DNA of 64,000 bases from Lentinula raphanica (GCA_027919835.1 JANVFP010000003.1:1054001-1118000); one strand, 5' to 3'. Positions 11,462 through 23,929 are shown, counted from the first letter of the stretch. A program made the numbers and translations. The notes: generated from the sequence alone by a model not told the origin.

Positions 11462-13222
11462 ATGGCATCGCTGATGCTCTTCATCTATCAGCTATTCGTT
11501 CTCTTATGCTTTAGCCGGACGAACGCCTCAACAACCATTCCTGATCAGTTATTTTCCTCTCTAATTCCGCAGAAAATTGTCAACACCTCGAACTCTCTGC
11601 CTTCGCCAATCCAGTATCCCCAATACACTACGACTTGGAATGTTAGCAACCCCGGTACTTGGTTAGATTTTATTCCCGACACCTGGACATCAGGCTTCTT
11701 CCCTGCTTCACTCTATGCTCTGAACACCCGTAAAAACCTCTGTGGAGCTACCGACACGAACGCTTTGGGAGCAGCTGATTGGGTCGAGCTCGGGCGTTCG
11801 ACAAGTACGGGACTGATATCGCTGGAACATAACAATACCAATCTGCAGCATGACGTTGGATTCGTTAGTTTTCCTTTCGCTCAAGAACTGTTGATGTTTG
11901 TACTTCGGAATAGGAATGCTCGGCTCAATACTCAATATCACACAGAAATCCGCAAAATGAAACTGCTATACAAGCTGTCAACGCATTTGCAACAGACCTC
12001 GCAGCTAGATTCAGCTCAATCGTCGGTTGTACGCGAAGCTGGGATACCGAAGATCCCACCGACTTCACAGTAATAATCGATAACATGATGAACTTGGAAG
12101 TGCTATGGACATCGTACGCGCTAACGGGAAATACCACGTTGATTGACATCGCAAACTCGCATGCCAACACCACGATGATCAACCATTTCCGCGCTGACGG
12201 TGAGATATAACAGCATCCGTAACTGTATACGCCGATTCCAAGCTTTGAATACATAGGGTCAACTTGGCACGTTGTAGAGTATAATTCCACAACGGGAGAG
12301 GTCATTCGCAAAAGAACATCGCAGGGTTATTCTGATTCGAGGCACGTCTTCATCTTCGTCTCAAGTTTTACACATCACAGATAGTCTGACATGCAATCAA
12401 CGACAGTACCTGGAGTAGAGGCCAAGCGTGGGCCTTGTATGGCTTCGCGAATAGTAAGTCCGACCTCAACCACCTCCGGTGAATATAACTCAATGAATCC
12501 TGCTAGTGTATAATCACACCAATAATACCGATTTCCTCCAAACGGCTCAACGTGCCGCCACTTATTTCCTGGAGCATATACCCTCTGACGGGATTGTACC
12601 TTGGTACATTTTCTTTCTTTTCTCCGCGCGATACTCTTCTCATTCCGTTTCCCAGGGACTTCGACGCTCCAACGACACCTGCTCCTCGCCCTGCCGATTC
12701 CTCTGCTGCGACTATCGCTGCTAATGGATTACTTCTTCTTGCTCAGCTAGACCCTGCCAATGCTACAAATTGGTCCAATGCCGCCATTCAGGTTTCGTTT
12801 ACGCTCCCAGTACTCAGGCACTAGTCTTCTAACTCGAAAACCATAGATCCTACAGAATGTCACCACTCTGGCATGGAACTCCTCCTGGCAAAGTCTGTTG
12901 TCAAATGGGACAGTCAATTGGCCCGCGAATAACTTCTTGACTGGTATCGTTTACGGTATGGGGATCCTATCGCAAGCCGTTCACTGTCCAGTCACTGAAG
13001 AAACCTTTGCTAGGGGATTATTATTATATCACCGCTGCGAACATGCTTGTCCAAATGGGCCTTGTAGGATGCAATGGAACCGCAACCTCAAGCTCGACGT
13101 CCACAAGTACTAATCCAACAGGAAGTTCTGCATCGAATCGAGCATCTTTAGCACAGCGTTCCTCTTGGGATATAGTGCTGTATACCATAGTCATCCTTCC
13201 GCTGATCATACTATTGCGTTAA
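11462..13222 (+). CDS. GH88 unsaturated glucuronyl hydrolase, probably GPI-anchored
   Basis: Family 88 enzymes remove the unsaturated uronic acid left at the end of oligosaccharides by polysaccharide lyases. A signal peptide (LMLFIYQLFVLLCFSRTNAS) leads into TWTSGFFPASLYALN. Visible family motifs are LQHDVGF and VIIDNMMNLEVLW, each with one of the two conserved Asp residues, then STWHVVEYNSTTGEV, TWSRGQAWALYGFANMY, DFDAPTTPAP with DSSAATIAANGLLLLAQL, and NNFLTGIVYGDYYYITAA. The C-terminus is a Ser/Thr-rich spacer followed by WDIVLYTIVILPLIILLR, a hydrophobic tail that reads as a GPI-attachment signal. Stop TAA at 13220. Six or more introns. A decayed second copy lies downstream, between the two P450 genes. 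Confidence 0.88.
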
Positions 13223-13379
13223 ACAGCTCATATATGCTCTATTCCTTGTTCGGACTTTCATCTCGTCCTCGCTGTCCGAGAACCTTTGAATCGCCTCTCG
13301 TTCCGAGCAGGATCTTATCGAATCATTTTCGTTTGCTGACGTGGAGAGGCTTAACGGAATCAAGAATGGTAGTTTCATC

Positions 13380-15557
13380 ATGAATTGGTATAAGTTGCGA
13401 GGCTTCAATTGGGCTGCTTCCACAATGATGTTGACTTCGTCACTTTACGAAGGAGTATCTCCAACCCAGAGCTTCATTATTGCTGCAGGTGTAGCCTTGT
13501 TGATCATCGGCATTTTCAACGGGTTTCGAAACCTACCTCTACCGTTACCTCCAGGTCCCAAGGGATATCCTATCATCAAGAACGCATTCGATATACCTTC
13601 AAAGCATGCATGGCTCAAGTATCATGAATGGAGCAAGCAGTTCGGTATTCAAATGTTCAACCTTGCCCGTTCAGTAATCCTTCACTGAGATATCTCGAAC
13701 AGGGAGTGATGTTTTGCATTTGTCAGCTATGGGACAGTCCATTGTCGTCCTCAACTCTGCTCGATCTATTCATGACCTCCTTGAGAGCCGTAGCGCAATT
13801 TATTCCGATCGTCCTTGGACCGCAATGATTAACGAGTACGTGAGCCTCATAATGGTTTTGAAACGGCAAATTGTTGGCTACGATACTCAATCTGGAATCC
13901 TAGAGCTGGCTACCGAGACGGTCCCCTTACGGTGTCGAGTGGGCCTCGCCATCGGACCTTTCGCCGTTTGTCATCAGAGGTTTTGAGTCCACCCCGGGTG
14001 CAAGAATGGCGTACACTGCAAGAAGAAAAGGTTCAGATATTGGTGAAAGAATTATTAGAAAAACCTCAATTGTTCCGTGCGCATATTCAAAGGTAGGGTT
14101 CAGTTTCACAGAAAGATGGATTCCATCACTGATATCGTTCACTGGAAGATTCATTTCAAGTCTTCTGCTCGAGATTTCTCATGGACACACCGTCGAAGGC
14201 GATGACGATCCTTTCGTTCGGAAAGTCAAAGAATTAAGCGACGACTTTATCGAGTTTACTACACCGGGCAGACATCTGGTCGATATCTTACCAATTTGTG
14301 GGTGCTCTGCTCTTCAATCCTCCGTAAGAGTTGCTCAATCTCAAAATTCACAGTATGGTTCGTGCCGAGCTGGGTCGGACTTTTTTCAAAGAAGAAAGCG
14401 ATCGCGGCCAGGAAAAAACTCAGAGAAGGTTTACATTGGAGCTACCGTCAAGTGGAAGAACAAGTTGTAGGTCAATTCTCAATTCTTGAAATACTACTGT
14501 AATTGAAAGATTGCAGGCTGACGGAACGGCTCGGCCATCATTCGCTGTAAGCTTGATTGAGCGGAATTCTAGTCCAAGCCAAGAAGACATCAGCATCTAT
14601 CAGTGGATATCATTGGCGACGTATGCAGGTACTTACGAATTTCAGTCTGCAGCTATCGTAGAACAGGGATTGACATCTGCCTTATCTAGCTGGCGTTGAT
14701 ACTGTTAGTCGTCCTCAAACCAAGTTTGTGATCTGTGCATTATCAAACTGACTGTGCACCTCAGTCGTCTTCGGCACTGACTTCATTCATACTTTCTATG
14801 GCTCTGAACCCCGACAAACAACGAAAAGCACAGGCTGAGCTTGATCGTGTCATTGGGTCCGGGAGTCATCCAACGTTTCAACATAGATCGAACTTACCAT
14901 ACGTAGAAAGTATCATCAAAGAAGTGTACAGGTTGAATCCTGTCTGTCCACTTGCACTTCCGCATGCTCTCAAAAGCAGGAGAGACGATGAATACCGTGG
15001 ATGGAGAATACCGAAAGGATCCACGGTGATAGCGAACAGTTGGTGGGTAAACCTTCTCAAGTTTTGTCTTTGAGTCGAGTCATACCGTTTCACTGAATGG
15101 ATCATACTGGGTTATAGGGCTGTCCTGCATGATGCTGAACTATATCCATCCCCTTTTGATTTTCGTCCTGAGCGCTTTCTCGAGCGATCGTTGGGCGAGA
15201 GCTCGTCGTCGAAGGAACCAATGGATCCTGATCCAAGGAAATTCACCTTCGGGTATGGAAGGAGGTAACGGCCTGATATCTCTTCGCCGCTAGTTATTTA
15301 ACCTGCTTGGATCAGGTCATGCCCAGGTCAGTTCCTCGTAGATGACACGATGTTCATCGCAGTTGCGACTGTGTTGGCCTTTTTTAACATTGGTCCGCTG
15401 ACATCTGACAATGAACCTGGATACACACCGTATCTCATCAGGTTAGTTTTCTAGTACCTTGAACACACATAGCGAGATCTCATACCCTTCTAGTCAACCA
15501 GAAGCGTTTGCGTGCAGTATCACGCCACGAACGACAGCAGATCAAAAGTTTGCTTAG
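13380..15557 (+). CDS. Cytochrome P450 monooxygenase, copy 1
   Basis: A microsomal P450. The N-terminal anchor SFIIAAGVALLIIGIFNGF is followed by the proline hinge PLPLPPGPKGYPIIKN. Further exons give DVLHLSAMGQSIVVLNSA, GPRHRTFRRLSSEVL, ADGTARPSFAVSLIERN, the I-helix AGVDT spliced to SSSALTSFILSMALNPDKQR, the ExxR motif in IKEVYRLNPVCPLALPHAL, the PERF-type FRPERFLE, and the heme loop FGYGRR spliced to SCPGQ. All joins I tested keep phase: 13636-13702, the AGVDT donor GTTAGT, and the loop donor after GGAAGGAG. The protein ends FACSITPRTTADQKFA. The substrate is unknown. The neighbouring GH88 is part of the same duplicated block, which need not mean a shared pathway. Confidence 0.9.
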
Positions 15558-15594
15558 TGATCATGAACTCCAGCATTCTAGTACCAGTACGGAA

Positions 15595-16770
15595 CTGATA
15601 TCGTTGGCGCTCAACAATAGGAAACTACAACATGACGTTGGATTCGTTAGTACTTAGCTCAAGAGCTCTCACTGATGACGTTTGTACCTTGGAATATGAG
15701 TACTCTGTCTCGATACTCAATAGCTCATGATCATACTAGAAATCCATCGCATCGAATTGGAGTCGACGGCACAGCTAATCTGACGGTCGGTTGACGCGAA
15801 GATGCGATACTGAGGTCTGAAGATCCCATCAACTTTGAGGCAATGCTGGATGACATAATGAACTTAGAAGTGCAATGATTCTGAAGTTCAATGAACGTCT
15901 CACGCGCTAACGAGCAAACTCGCATGCCATTGCCAACCCCAATGGACCACTGCTATGATCATGAATTATATCCGCGTGGCTGAAGGTGAGCTATAAACCT
16001 CAGCACGAGTCACTACCCACAACCGTTGTAGCTGCCGAATTCAAACTCCATATGCTCTGAAGGGATTGCACTCTAGTACGTTTATGTCTTTATTCCATGT
16101 CACAATTCTCTTCATTCCATTTCTCCGGGATTTGAACACTCCAACGAGACGCTTCCCGCCCTGCCGAAGCCTTTGCTGCGACTATCGTAGACTCGAACCA
16201 CTCACTCTGGCAGAGGCGTGATAAACGGAATCACTTTCTCGGCAGAAGTTAGTGACTGGCTCGAGTCTACGACTATCGCTGATCATGGATTACTTTCTTA
16301 CAGATTGTCGCAATGCCGCCATTTCAGGTTTTTTACGCTATGTACTCGATAGTGATCAGATATATACTAGTCTTCTAATCTGAGAACCATAGATTCTACA
16401 GAATGTCACTGCTCCGGCATGGAACTCAACCTGGCAAATTCTGTGGTCAAATGGGACCGTTAGTTCAGAATTGTCCTGAAAACAATTTATTCATCAATAC
16501 TTATCGTTTACGGTATGTGGCTCTTTGGCTTATTGTTCAACGTTCAACGTCCAGCTATGGAGACTTTCAGGGGATAACTATCAACTTGGCTATACCACAG
16601 CGGCAATGCTAGTGGGTAAACATTGAGGCGACCATAGCATCAAACTCGACATCCACAAAGCCAATAGGCAAATCCTGCATCAGATCGAGCTCCTCTATCA
16701 TAGCATGCGTCGTGGAATGCAATGATACATGTAAATCCTCTTCCCGCCGATGAGCATATTGAATCGAGGA
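15595..16770 (+). pseudogene. Decayed second copy of the GH88 gene
   Basis: Sequence collinear with the upstream GH88 gene but broken. 15595-15660 still carries the segment encoding LQHDVGF, followed at once by a stop. 15835-15875 matches the DNMMNLEV region, 16120-16195 the segment downstream of DFDAPTTP, 16400-16530 the WNS...NGTVNW...IVYG region, and 16660-16760 the Ser/Thr tail and GPI-signal region. Many stops and indels. The 5' third (signal peptide and first exon) is missing, so the duplication began inside the gene or that part was lost. An 84-bp inverted-repeat insertion interrupts it at 16187. Confidence 0.85.
16187..16270. mobile_element. 84-bp miniature inverted-repeat insertion in the GH88 pseudogene
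   Basis: Ends are GTAGACTCGA and its exact reverse complement TCGAGTCTAC, with similarity continuing inward (about 18 of 20 positions). It is flanked on both sides by GACTATC, while the intact GH88 gene has a single GACTATC at the corresponding site (12710-12716), so the empty site is visible in the same window. Target duplication is 7 bp, or 8 if the ambiguous C is counted. Too short to encode anything. Confidence 0.75.
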
Positions 16771-16980
16771 ATTCATGGATGCTCTGACACTTGCTCGTTT
16801 ATCTTCCTTCCCCTCACTGTTTGAGTTACGCGGCCTCTTGTTCTCGGTAGGATCTCATCGAAAATCTGTCACCCACTTTGTGTTGCTAACGTGAAAGCAG
16901 CTCAAGGAATACGCCGTCCACTAACTTGCACAGTACAAAACCAAGGAATTTTGATCATGGGTTGACGATATAAACTTGCG

Positions 16981-19130
16981 ATGTTTGGCGTTCTGCTTCC
17001 ACAGAGCAATATGTTATCTCTTTCGATTCACGAAGGGGCATCTTCGATCCAGAACTTTACTATCGCTGCAGGGATAGTTATGTTGATTATAGGAATCTTC
17101 CGAGTCAGTTTTCGAGGCCAACCTCTACCGTTACCTCCAGGGCCCAAGGGATACCCCATCATCAAGAATGCGTTTGATGTACCCCCAAAACATGCTTGGC
17201 TTAAATATCACGAATGGAGCAAGCACTTAGGTAACCAAATTTCACCCTTTGCTTGTTTGCTTCTCATAGTGAGATATCGACAGGTGATGTTTTGCATTTG
17301 TCGGCTGGAGGACAATCCATTATTGTCCTCAATTCTGCTCGAGCCATATATGAACTCCTAGAGGGCCGCAGCGCAATCTATTCCGATCGTCCTTGGACCG
17401 CGATGACATACGAGTACGTGAGCTCAATAGTATGGTTTGAGGAAGGCAGAGCGTTTTAAGATACTCAACTTGGATTCCCCAGAGTTGGCTATCAAGATAG
17501 TCCTGTCTTGACCCCGAGTGGGCCTCGTCATCGAACCTTTCGTCGTCTCTCATCGGAGGTCTTGGGTCCAAGACAGGTACAGGAATGGCGTCCTCTGCAA
17601 GAACAAAAGGTCCAGATCTTGGTAAGAGGGTTATTGGATTCACCCCAATCGTTTTGGGCGCATATCCGGAGGTAAAGAGATTTCACAGAAATCTCACTCA
17701 CATTATTAACGTTTGGCCCCTTGCTACAGATATACTGCAAGTCTTTTGCTCGAGCTTTCCCATGGACAGGTTATTCAAGGCGACGACGATCCTTTCCTTA
17801 AAGTTGCCCAGGAAATCAACAACGATTTTTCTGAGCTGGCTGTACCGGGCAGATATCTGGTTGATATATTCCCTGGCTGTGGGCATTTTACTCTTGATTG
17901 TCTTGAAAGTTGCTCAACTTTGGGTTTAGTACGGTTCTTGCCAAGCTGGGTTGGACTCGCTTCAAAGAAGAGAGCAATCTCCGCCAGGAAAATAGTCAAA
18001 CAAGGTCTACGTTGGACATACCGTCAAGTTGAGAATCAAGTCGTGCGTTGTCTTTCACCCTTCATTTAAAATACCGCTGCGAATGAAATTTCGCAGGCTA
18101 ATGGCACAGCTCGGCCATCGTTTGCTGCAAGCTTGATTGAACGGAACACAAATCCGAGCCAAGAAGAGATATATATTCACCAATGGGTATCGTTGGTTAC
18201 GTACACAGGTATGAAAATCATCGCGGAGTCATCATGGTCCAGAAAATAACCTCTAAATGATCTAGCTGGCGGAGATACTGTTGGTCGTACTCAGTCTTAT
18301 TATCTATGACAAAATTGACCGGGTTATCCAGTCACTATCGGCACTCACTTCATTCTTCCTTGCCATGGCTTTGAACCCCGACAAGCAACGGAAAGCTCAG
18401 GCTGAAATTGACCGCGTCGTTGGCTTCGGCAATCGTCCGACATTTGGACATAGATCGAACTTACAATATGTAGAAAGTCTCATCAAAGAAGTGTACAGGT
18501 TGAACCCTGCCTTTCCAATGGCACTTCCGCATGCTCTCAACAGCAAAACAGACGATGAATACCGTGGTTGGAGAATACCGAAAGGATCCACGGTGATAGC
18601 AAACACTTGGTGAGTAAAGCACACCAGTACTCAAGCTGTCTTGAGCTGCTATAAAACTCGGTTGAATTTATCAGGGCTGTTCTTCACGATGCTAATCTTT
18701 ATCCATCCCCTTTCGAATTCCTTCCTGAGCGCTATCTCGAGGTGCAATCATCGCACGAACATTCATTGAAGGAACCAGCAGCCCATATAGAGGCAACGGA
18801 GATGAACCCTGATCCTAGGAAATTTGCTTTCGGATACGGAAGGAGGTAAAGGCCTGATGTGTCTCTTCGCCGCCAGACGTTCAACCTGTTTGATTCAGAT
18901 CATGCCCAGGTCAATACCTCATAGATGACACGATATTCATCGCGGTCGCGACCGTGTTAGCCCTTTTCGACATTGGTCCGCTTACATCTGGGAGCGTACC
19001 TGGATATACACCCTATGTGATCAGGTTGGTTTTCTAGCACTTTGAACACACCGTTAGCGAGATCTCATACCCTCCTAGTCAACCAGAAGCGTTCGCGTGT
19101 ACTATCGCGCCACGAACGAAAGCAGATTGA
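16981..19130 (+). CDS. Cytochrome P450 monooxygenase, copy 2
   Basis: Tandem paralogue of the upstream P450, with the same exon layout. Anchor FTIAAGIVMLIIGIFRVSF, hinge PLPLPPGPKGYPIIKN, DVLHLSAGGQSIIVLNSARA, GPRHRTFRRLSSEVLGP, YTASLLLELSHGQV, GLRFLPSWVGLASKKRAI, the I-helix AGGDT spliced to SLSALTSFFLAMALNPDKQR, ExxR in LIKEVYRLNPAFPMALPHAL, FLPERYLE, and the heme loop FGYGRR spliced to SCPGQYLIDD. I checked the joins at about 17230-17283, 17413-17478, 17672-17730 and 17881-17929 against copy 1; all keep phase. It ends FACTIAPRTKAD, four residues shorter than copy 1. The I-helix has the canonical Gly-Gly (AGGDT) where copy 1 has AGVDT. It appears functional although its GH88 partner is dead. 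Confidence 0.88.
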
Positions 19131-19290
19131 GATTTTATTGAGTGGCGTTTGAATAATATCATCAATTCGAGGTCGAGGCAACGTCGTAGCACATAAACAG
19201 AAACATGCATCTATTAAGGTAGCCTGCGACCTTGTCCAGAATAAACCACCCGTACTGTTACAACAGTGTTGATTAAAAATTAGAAAGGGC

Positions 19291-19888
19291 TTAAGCGCCG
19301 TAATTTAGACGGAAGATGTCGTTTTGACTGTGAGATGGAATGATGAGAACGGAAAAGATTTCGAGAGTATCTGGCACTGACACATAGTAGCTACCCTCAT
19401 CGGGAATGAGATGGAACGTTTGGCTAAACTGAAGTGGGTTAGGACTATCATCGACCTGAAGAGAAAACTGATCAGCGATGATGAAAGGTACGTGTAAGAC
19501 TTAAGATGAACCTGGAGCAAGCCAGTGACTGCAACGATGATGCTAGGTGTCGACGGAGATGACGGTTGCGCATCAAGAGTTTCCACCTTGTGTTGCACTT
19601 TTGAGAACGGCAGGGTCTGCGAGACGATGTTTGATAGAGCTCCGAAAGATGATACAATTGAACTAACGGTCAGTTTCTCGATAATTGAGGCTGCGCTCTG
19701 TATCGGGGTTCCTTCCCAAGTCAACATGGATCCTGCTCGCTGTGATTGATGACAATATAGTCAGAACTCGCGTCGGAACTTGATAGGAAATCAACGACAT
19801 AGAGAGAGGACAGATTGGAGCGATTTCCATCAAATGTAGAGTAGTAGAACTCAACAAATTGTTGAGCTATGGTGTTAATGTCAGCCAT
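19291..19888 (-). CDS. NTF2: Nuclear transport factor 2 (NTF2)
   Basis: A small homodimeric protein that carries Ran-GDP into the nucleus. ATG at 19888 opens MADINTIAQQFVEFYYSTFD, a typical NTF2 start. An in-phase intron joins NLSSLY to RAGSMLTWEGTPIQSAASI. Later exons give LPFSKVQHKVETLDAQPS, IIVAVTGLLQVDDSPNPLQF, QTFHLIPDEGSYYV and the conserved end DIFRLNYGA. Spliced length is about 125 aa, the normal family size. Three or more introns. Divergent from the next gene, with only 140 bases between starts. Confidence 0.95.
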
Positions 19889-20028
19889 GGTAGATGAGGA
19901 GTTGAAGCAAGAGAGAAAAGCACGAAAGAGTTTTGGTGAAGATGAGAATACACCACGTGACCATCGGTGTAACTGTTTTGTTCGCATCTGTCAAGTCTTT
20001 CTCCAATCTTTTTCCTGGTTCCGCAGAT
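19889..20028. promoter_or_regulatory. Compact divergent promoter, NTF2 / conserved hypothetical
   Basis: Only 140 bases separate two outward-facing ATGs, so both transcripts must start within or overlap this segment. No TATA box or named site could be assigned with confidence. Confidence 0.4.
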
Positions 20029-21517
20029 ATGTCCTTCTCTGGTGAACAACATCGACCAGGAATGCGTCGCAAATCTTCTGCGCAAAACCTGCTTTCTTCC
20101 TTCAAATCACCTCCAACAAGCTCTACACCTCAACCAGCACCTTTGACAGTTTCTAGTGCGGCTGCCGCGGCTTATACTGGTCCACCAGGCGCTCCCACAC
20201 CTGTTTCTTCAACACCCTTCGCGAAGGAATGGGATGCTCAGTCATTACACGCAGAGTCAGTAGGGACATCGACGCCTGCATTAGGGACCTCCGATGAATA
20301 CCTTCGAGATCTTGTTCAAAAGAGGATATTAACGTTAACTTATATTCGGAATATACATGAAGGGTATGTACCACAGTCAAAATATGATACTTCTTTCTTC
20401 ACAGCTCTTTCTCTAGGCGAAGTCATTGGTTTCATACTATCTACATCTCACGGACGGACTTGGATCGGGTATTCAACAACGTAGAAATGAAGAAACGGTG
20501 CGTATCTCAAGCGTGTCCAACATATTGATAACTGAAATGTATTGCTGAATAGAACGACGCGTTTTCTAATCCTCGGAATGTCGCTTGGTAATCTACTGGA
20601 CGTACCACAACCACAAGATTTCTTGAGAGGCCTGCTCAATACACTTCTCGAATACGACCAAGCCAAAGAAGAGACCGAAAAGCCTAAAATGGTTTGGTAC
20701 CCCCTTCGCTTGGAGTTACACCATCATTCAAACACCTTTTTACAGCGTCAACCCAGGAGACTCTTTCGAGGGAAGCTTGGAGGAAAGCGCCCCGGCGTAA
20801 TGAGCGAATACTCAGCATCATATACAGAAACCGTCGAGTCTTATCTAGTCAACCCTCACACAGTGCGGTTCCATTTATGTTGCGGCTCTCATCGAACTTA
20901 GCGCTTATATTTAATAGCCATTTCCTTTAGATTATCACCAGACTCTTCTCACACTGCTTGACATTGTATCCGAGGTATACAATAAAATCTCGAAACTTAT
21001 CGGCCCTTCCCCAATACCCCATGCCGCTCAGCATATGATGGGTCCCTTGGGGCTTCTCATACCACACCCTGGTGTATCATACCTCTTTACTGATGGACCT
21101 CAATCCGCTTTTTCTGGAACCATGAGTCCAAATTTATCTCAACATTCATATCCATCTACGTACCCACCAGAGAGTGATCCACATATCAGCGGTAGCCTGT
21201 GGAGCATAGCCAACGGCGGGCTATCAACGACAGCAGGATTCAGCTTCGGTGCGGGCCCTCTTCCTGCTTGGTCATCAAGTCTAGGGGAAATGGTGCTGAA
21301 AATCGACAACAAATTCAAGGTGCGGCTATCGCCGGTAACAGTGATCTACGAATCCTGATGTGCTTTTCTTGTTCAGAAACTGACATCCATTCTGCTGAAA
21401 GAATTGGATCAATTCGCCCGCACAGGTATCAAGGAAGAACTTGCTTCCCTCGATCCCCTGCTGCGAAACATCAAAATGCCGGACCTCGAAGCCGCTGGGC
21501 TAGCAAATTTCGATTAA
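20029..21517 (+). CDS. Conserved-looking fungal protein of unknown function
   Basis: I do not recognise the family. The start (GATATGTCC) gives a disordered N-terminus rich in Ser, Pro and Ala (about 90 residues), then a helical region: SDEYLRDLVQKRILTLTYIR, ILGMSLGNLLDVPQP, DFLRGLLNTLLEYDQAKEE. Further exons give SREAWRKAPRRNERIL, TLLDIVSEVYNKISKLIGPS, IANGGLSTTAGFSFGAG, EMVLKIDNKFK spliced to LTSILLKELDQFARTGIKEE, and the end LEAAGLANFD with TAA at 21515. About 400 aa over six or so exons. No signal peptide or membrane segment, so it is probably cytosolic. Confidence 0.7.
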
Positions 21518-23929
21518 GGTTCACCAGCAGCGAAGTCTGCTACCCCTTCGATCTGAGATGTGGCTTCACACAGTAAATATAACTTTCCTTAGTTCGAGTA
21601 CACGTTCTCATTGCTGTCCATGCCCAGAGCTTCCCGATCTCGACGTCACCAACGCACACGCCTTCAGACGTCATGCTCTCCACTTTCGCGAACGCGATGC
21701 CAGCAGTAGCCACTCAGCGTATTCGCCCGCAGAATGTACATTAAGTAATATACGGGGCCTCAGATGGAGTGGCGATGTATCTACCCACAGACGGGCTCTT
21801 CAGGCGTTATGTAGGCTTAGCGTGAGATAGGCTCGCGCTACAGATCGCAAGCTTACGGTCGAGGCCCCGACTATGTAGGTCGTCTTCTTCAATTGGGCCA
21901 GGAGGCACAATACCCTGTTCATAGCTCACTTATGAATCCCATGTTGCTGTTGCTCGTTGATGGGTGATAATGTTCGACGGCTGACTCTCTTGTGCTTTTC
22001 TCAATCGTGCTCGACCCCAGGCCTGAATTTCCCATTCGAAGTTCAAACAAAGTGATACAATTTCAAAGAGGTTCAATGTGCATATGTGTGACCGCTATGT
22101 ACGCTCGTTCGGTGCAGTTCACATCGGAACGGATTATACTGCTCGTCGTGGGTTTACTTCTTGCCACAGTTGCATTCGTTCGACTGGCATCCACAACTAT
22201 ATGCAAAGGATTTTGTCAGTGAACACACGACCTTCCCAAAAACAACACGTACGTAGAGGTGCACTTGCAGTCATTAGAACCGCAAGCATTGTTAACAAGG
22301 TTCATAGTTTCGGTCTGTCAATACTTAAGGTCAGTCATAAACCAGACTTGTACACCGCGTACTCACAGTGAACATGGTTGTTAGTGCGACAATTTCAGTG
22401 TTCGATGGTAGTCTTGGTCAAAGGTGGGTTGGTCGTAGTTCGCGCAAGCTTGCGCGTATTTATCTGGGTCGTCTAGGTTTGCGATTATTTGTACGTGCAT
22501 ATCTTTCCGGTTAGCTTGCGCGGCTCCAGAAGGGCTATGAGCTAAGAATATATTCATATGCTACGCTAACCGTGACACAGATCTCCCCTCCAGGCTCCTT
22601 CTCTCAGTTCATTTTCTTTGGAGATATCAATCAATAACACCACTGCACGAATTTAGTGAGATTGGCAAGACGGAAAGTTATCCCTCCTGGGCTCAGTTCG
22701 ATGGTTATGGTTTCTCACTGAATGACACTTACCGCGCAAATTTAGTAGATTTTGCACGACAGAAAGATCCGAAATAGCCAGAGGCTTACAGCCATTAAGT
22801 TGGCTCCCAATGGTGTCCCGCCTTACGGCCATTGACTTCCAGGCAATCGCGAGAGCAGGCTCCAGAGGGCGCAGCTGACAAGAGATTCAATTCGGAAACC
22901 TTATACTGTGAGACATCCCCGTCAGTGTATCTCTTCTCATCCTCTCTTCATTCTTTCCCCTCATCTGCCAGCTGCCAAACCAAATCAAACACCAGTTGAT
23001 GAACAGCAAGGAGGAGCAAGTCCCTGACTCCAACTGATATCTGTACTAGGCCATGCAGGTCATTTCTGTACAAGATTCGCGGCGGCGTCTCGACTTTTGG
23101 GTTTGGTTTTCAACAGCAATTTGATCATCTTAGTTCATCGAGGGTGCACTCTAGGAAACACGGATCTTTGACAAGAAGGTAACCGTCACATAGTATCTGC
23201 GCAGCAAACACATGAGAGTGGTGTATCACCAAGATAAGGGGAGGTAAGCTTGATTATCAGGAATGACGGAGGAACAGGACTTGGGGGTGTGAGTGCTCTC
23301 GCTGTTTGTGCAACATATATTGATCTTCTCATGAGCTCCTATGCAAGTTTTCATCCATCAGCCAAGTCAGTGCATCTTCCTTATCATGTCATTGGATGGT
23401 CAATGAAGAATCTTGCAAAGATCAGCTCAGTTGAACTCACCATGACATTGATCTGCAATCATATGGGAGAGGGGTATCTCTGAGTCTTTGCACCTCATGA
23501 TGTTTAGAGAAGCCTAAGTATCTCAAGGAGAGCTCAGGAAGCGGTGACAAGACTTTCGTCAGTTCTTCAAAATCTTGCCTCTGAGAAATCTCCTTTACTC
23601 ACTTCATCATAATCATATGCAGCCTTGCCTGCCACCAAATTCGAGCTCTTCTTCTGCCGTTGTCAAATTACCATGTCCATAACGGCACACCAACAGTGAG
23701 GGCAGCGAGGTTCGGGTTGAGATGAGTGGCAAAAGAAAGCCTCAACTGTTCCGGACTTCATATCAAACACAGTGAGAAAGTTTATGTAGATTTATTGATC
23801 TCAAAACCACATCCTACATACTATACTGACTACTACAACACTTCATAGCACTGAAAGAAGTAGATTAGTACAGAATCTAACAAACAATGAAGAAAAGATA
23901 GAATAGTTCAGACATCCAAAGGAAGGACA
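21518..23929. other. Gene-poor region
   Basis: About 2.4 kb without a gene I can support. 21600-21730 has a frame that reads somewhat like coding sequence (IAVHAQSFPISTSPTHTP) but soon meets stops and could be a remnant. 22900-23000 is CT-rich like a promoter, but no convincing gene follows. A 16-bp palindrome lies at 22441. No TIR or LTR structure found. Confidence 0.4.
22441..22456. repeat. 16-bp perfect palindrome
   Basis: CGCGCAAGCTTGCGCG is its own reverse complement. It sits in a gene-poor stretch. It could be a dimeric factor site or chance. Confidence 0.5.

Larger units (their letters stand above)
15595..19130. repeat. Second copy of a tandemly duplicated GH88-P450 block
   Basis: Collinear with 11815-15557: GH88 segments, the spacer between GH88 and P450 (for example the region around 16800-16900 against 13230-13350), and the whole P450 with its introns. 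Direct orientation. Divergence is clearly higher in the GH88 part than in P450 exons, as expected when only the P450 remained under selection. Confidence 0.85.

Noticed and set aside
22441..22456. Palindrome as a transposon end
   Set aside because: No second copy and no target duplication found nearby.
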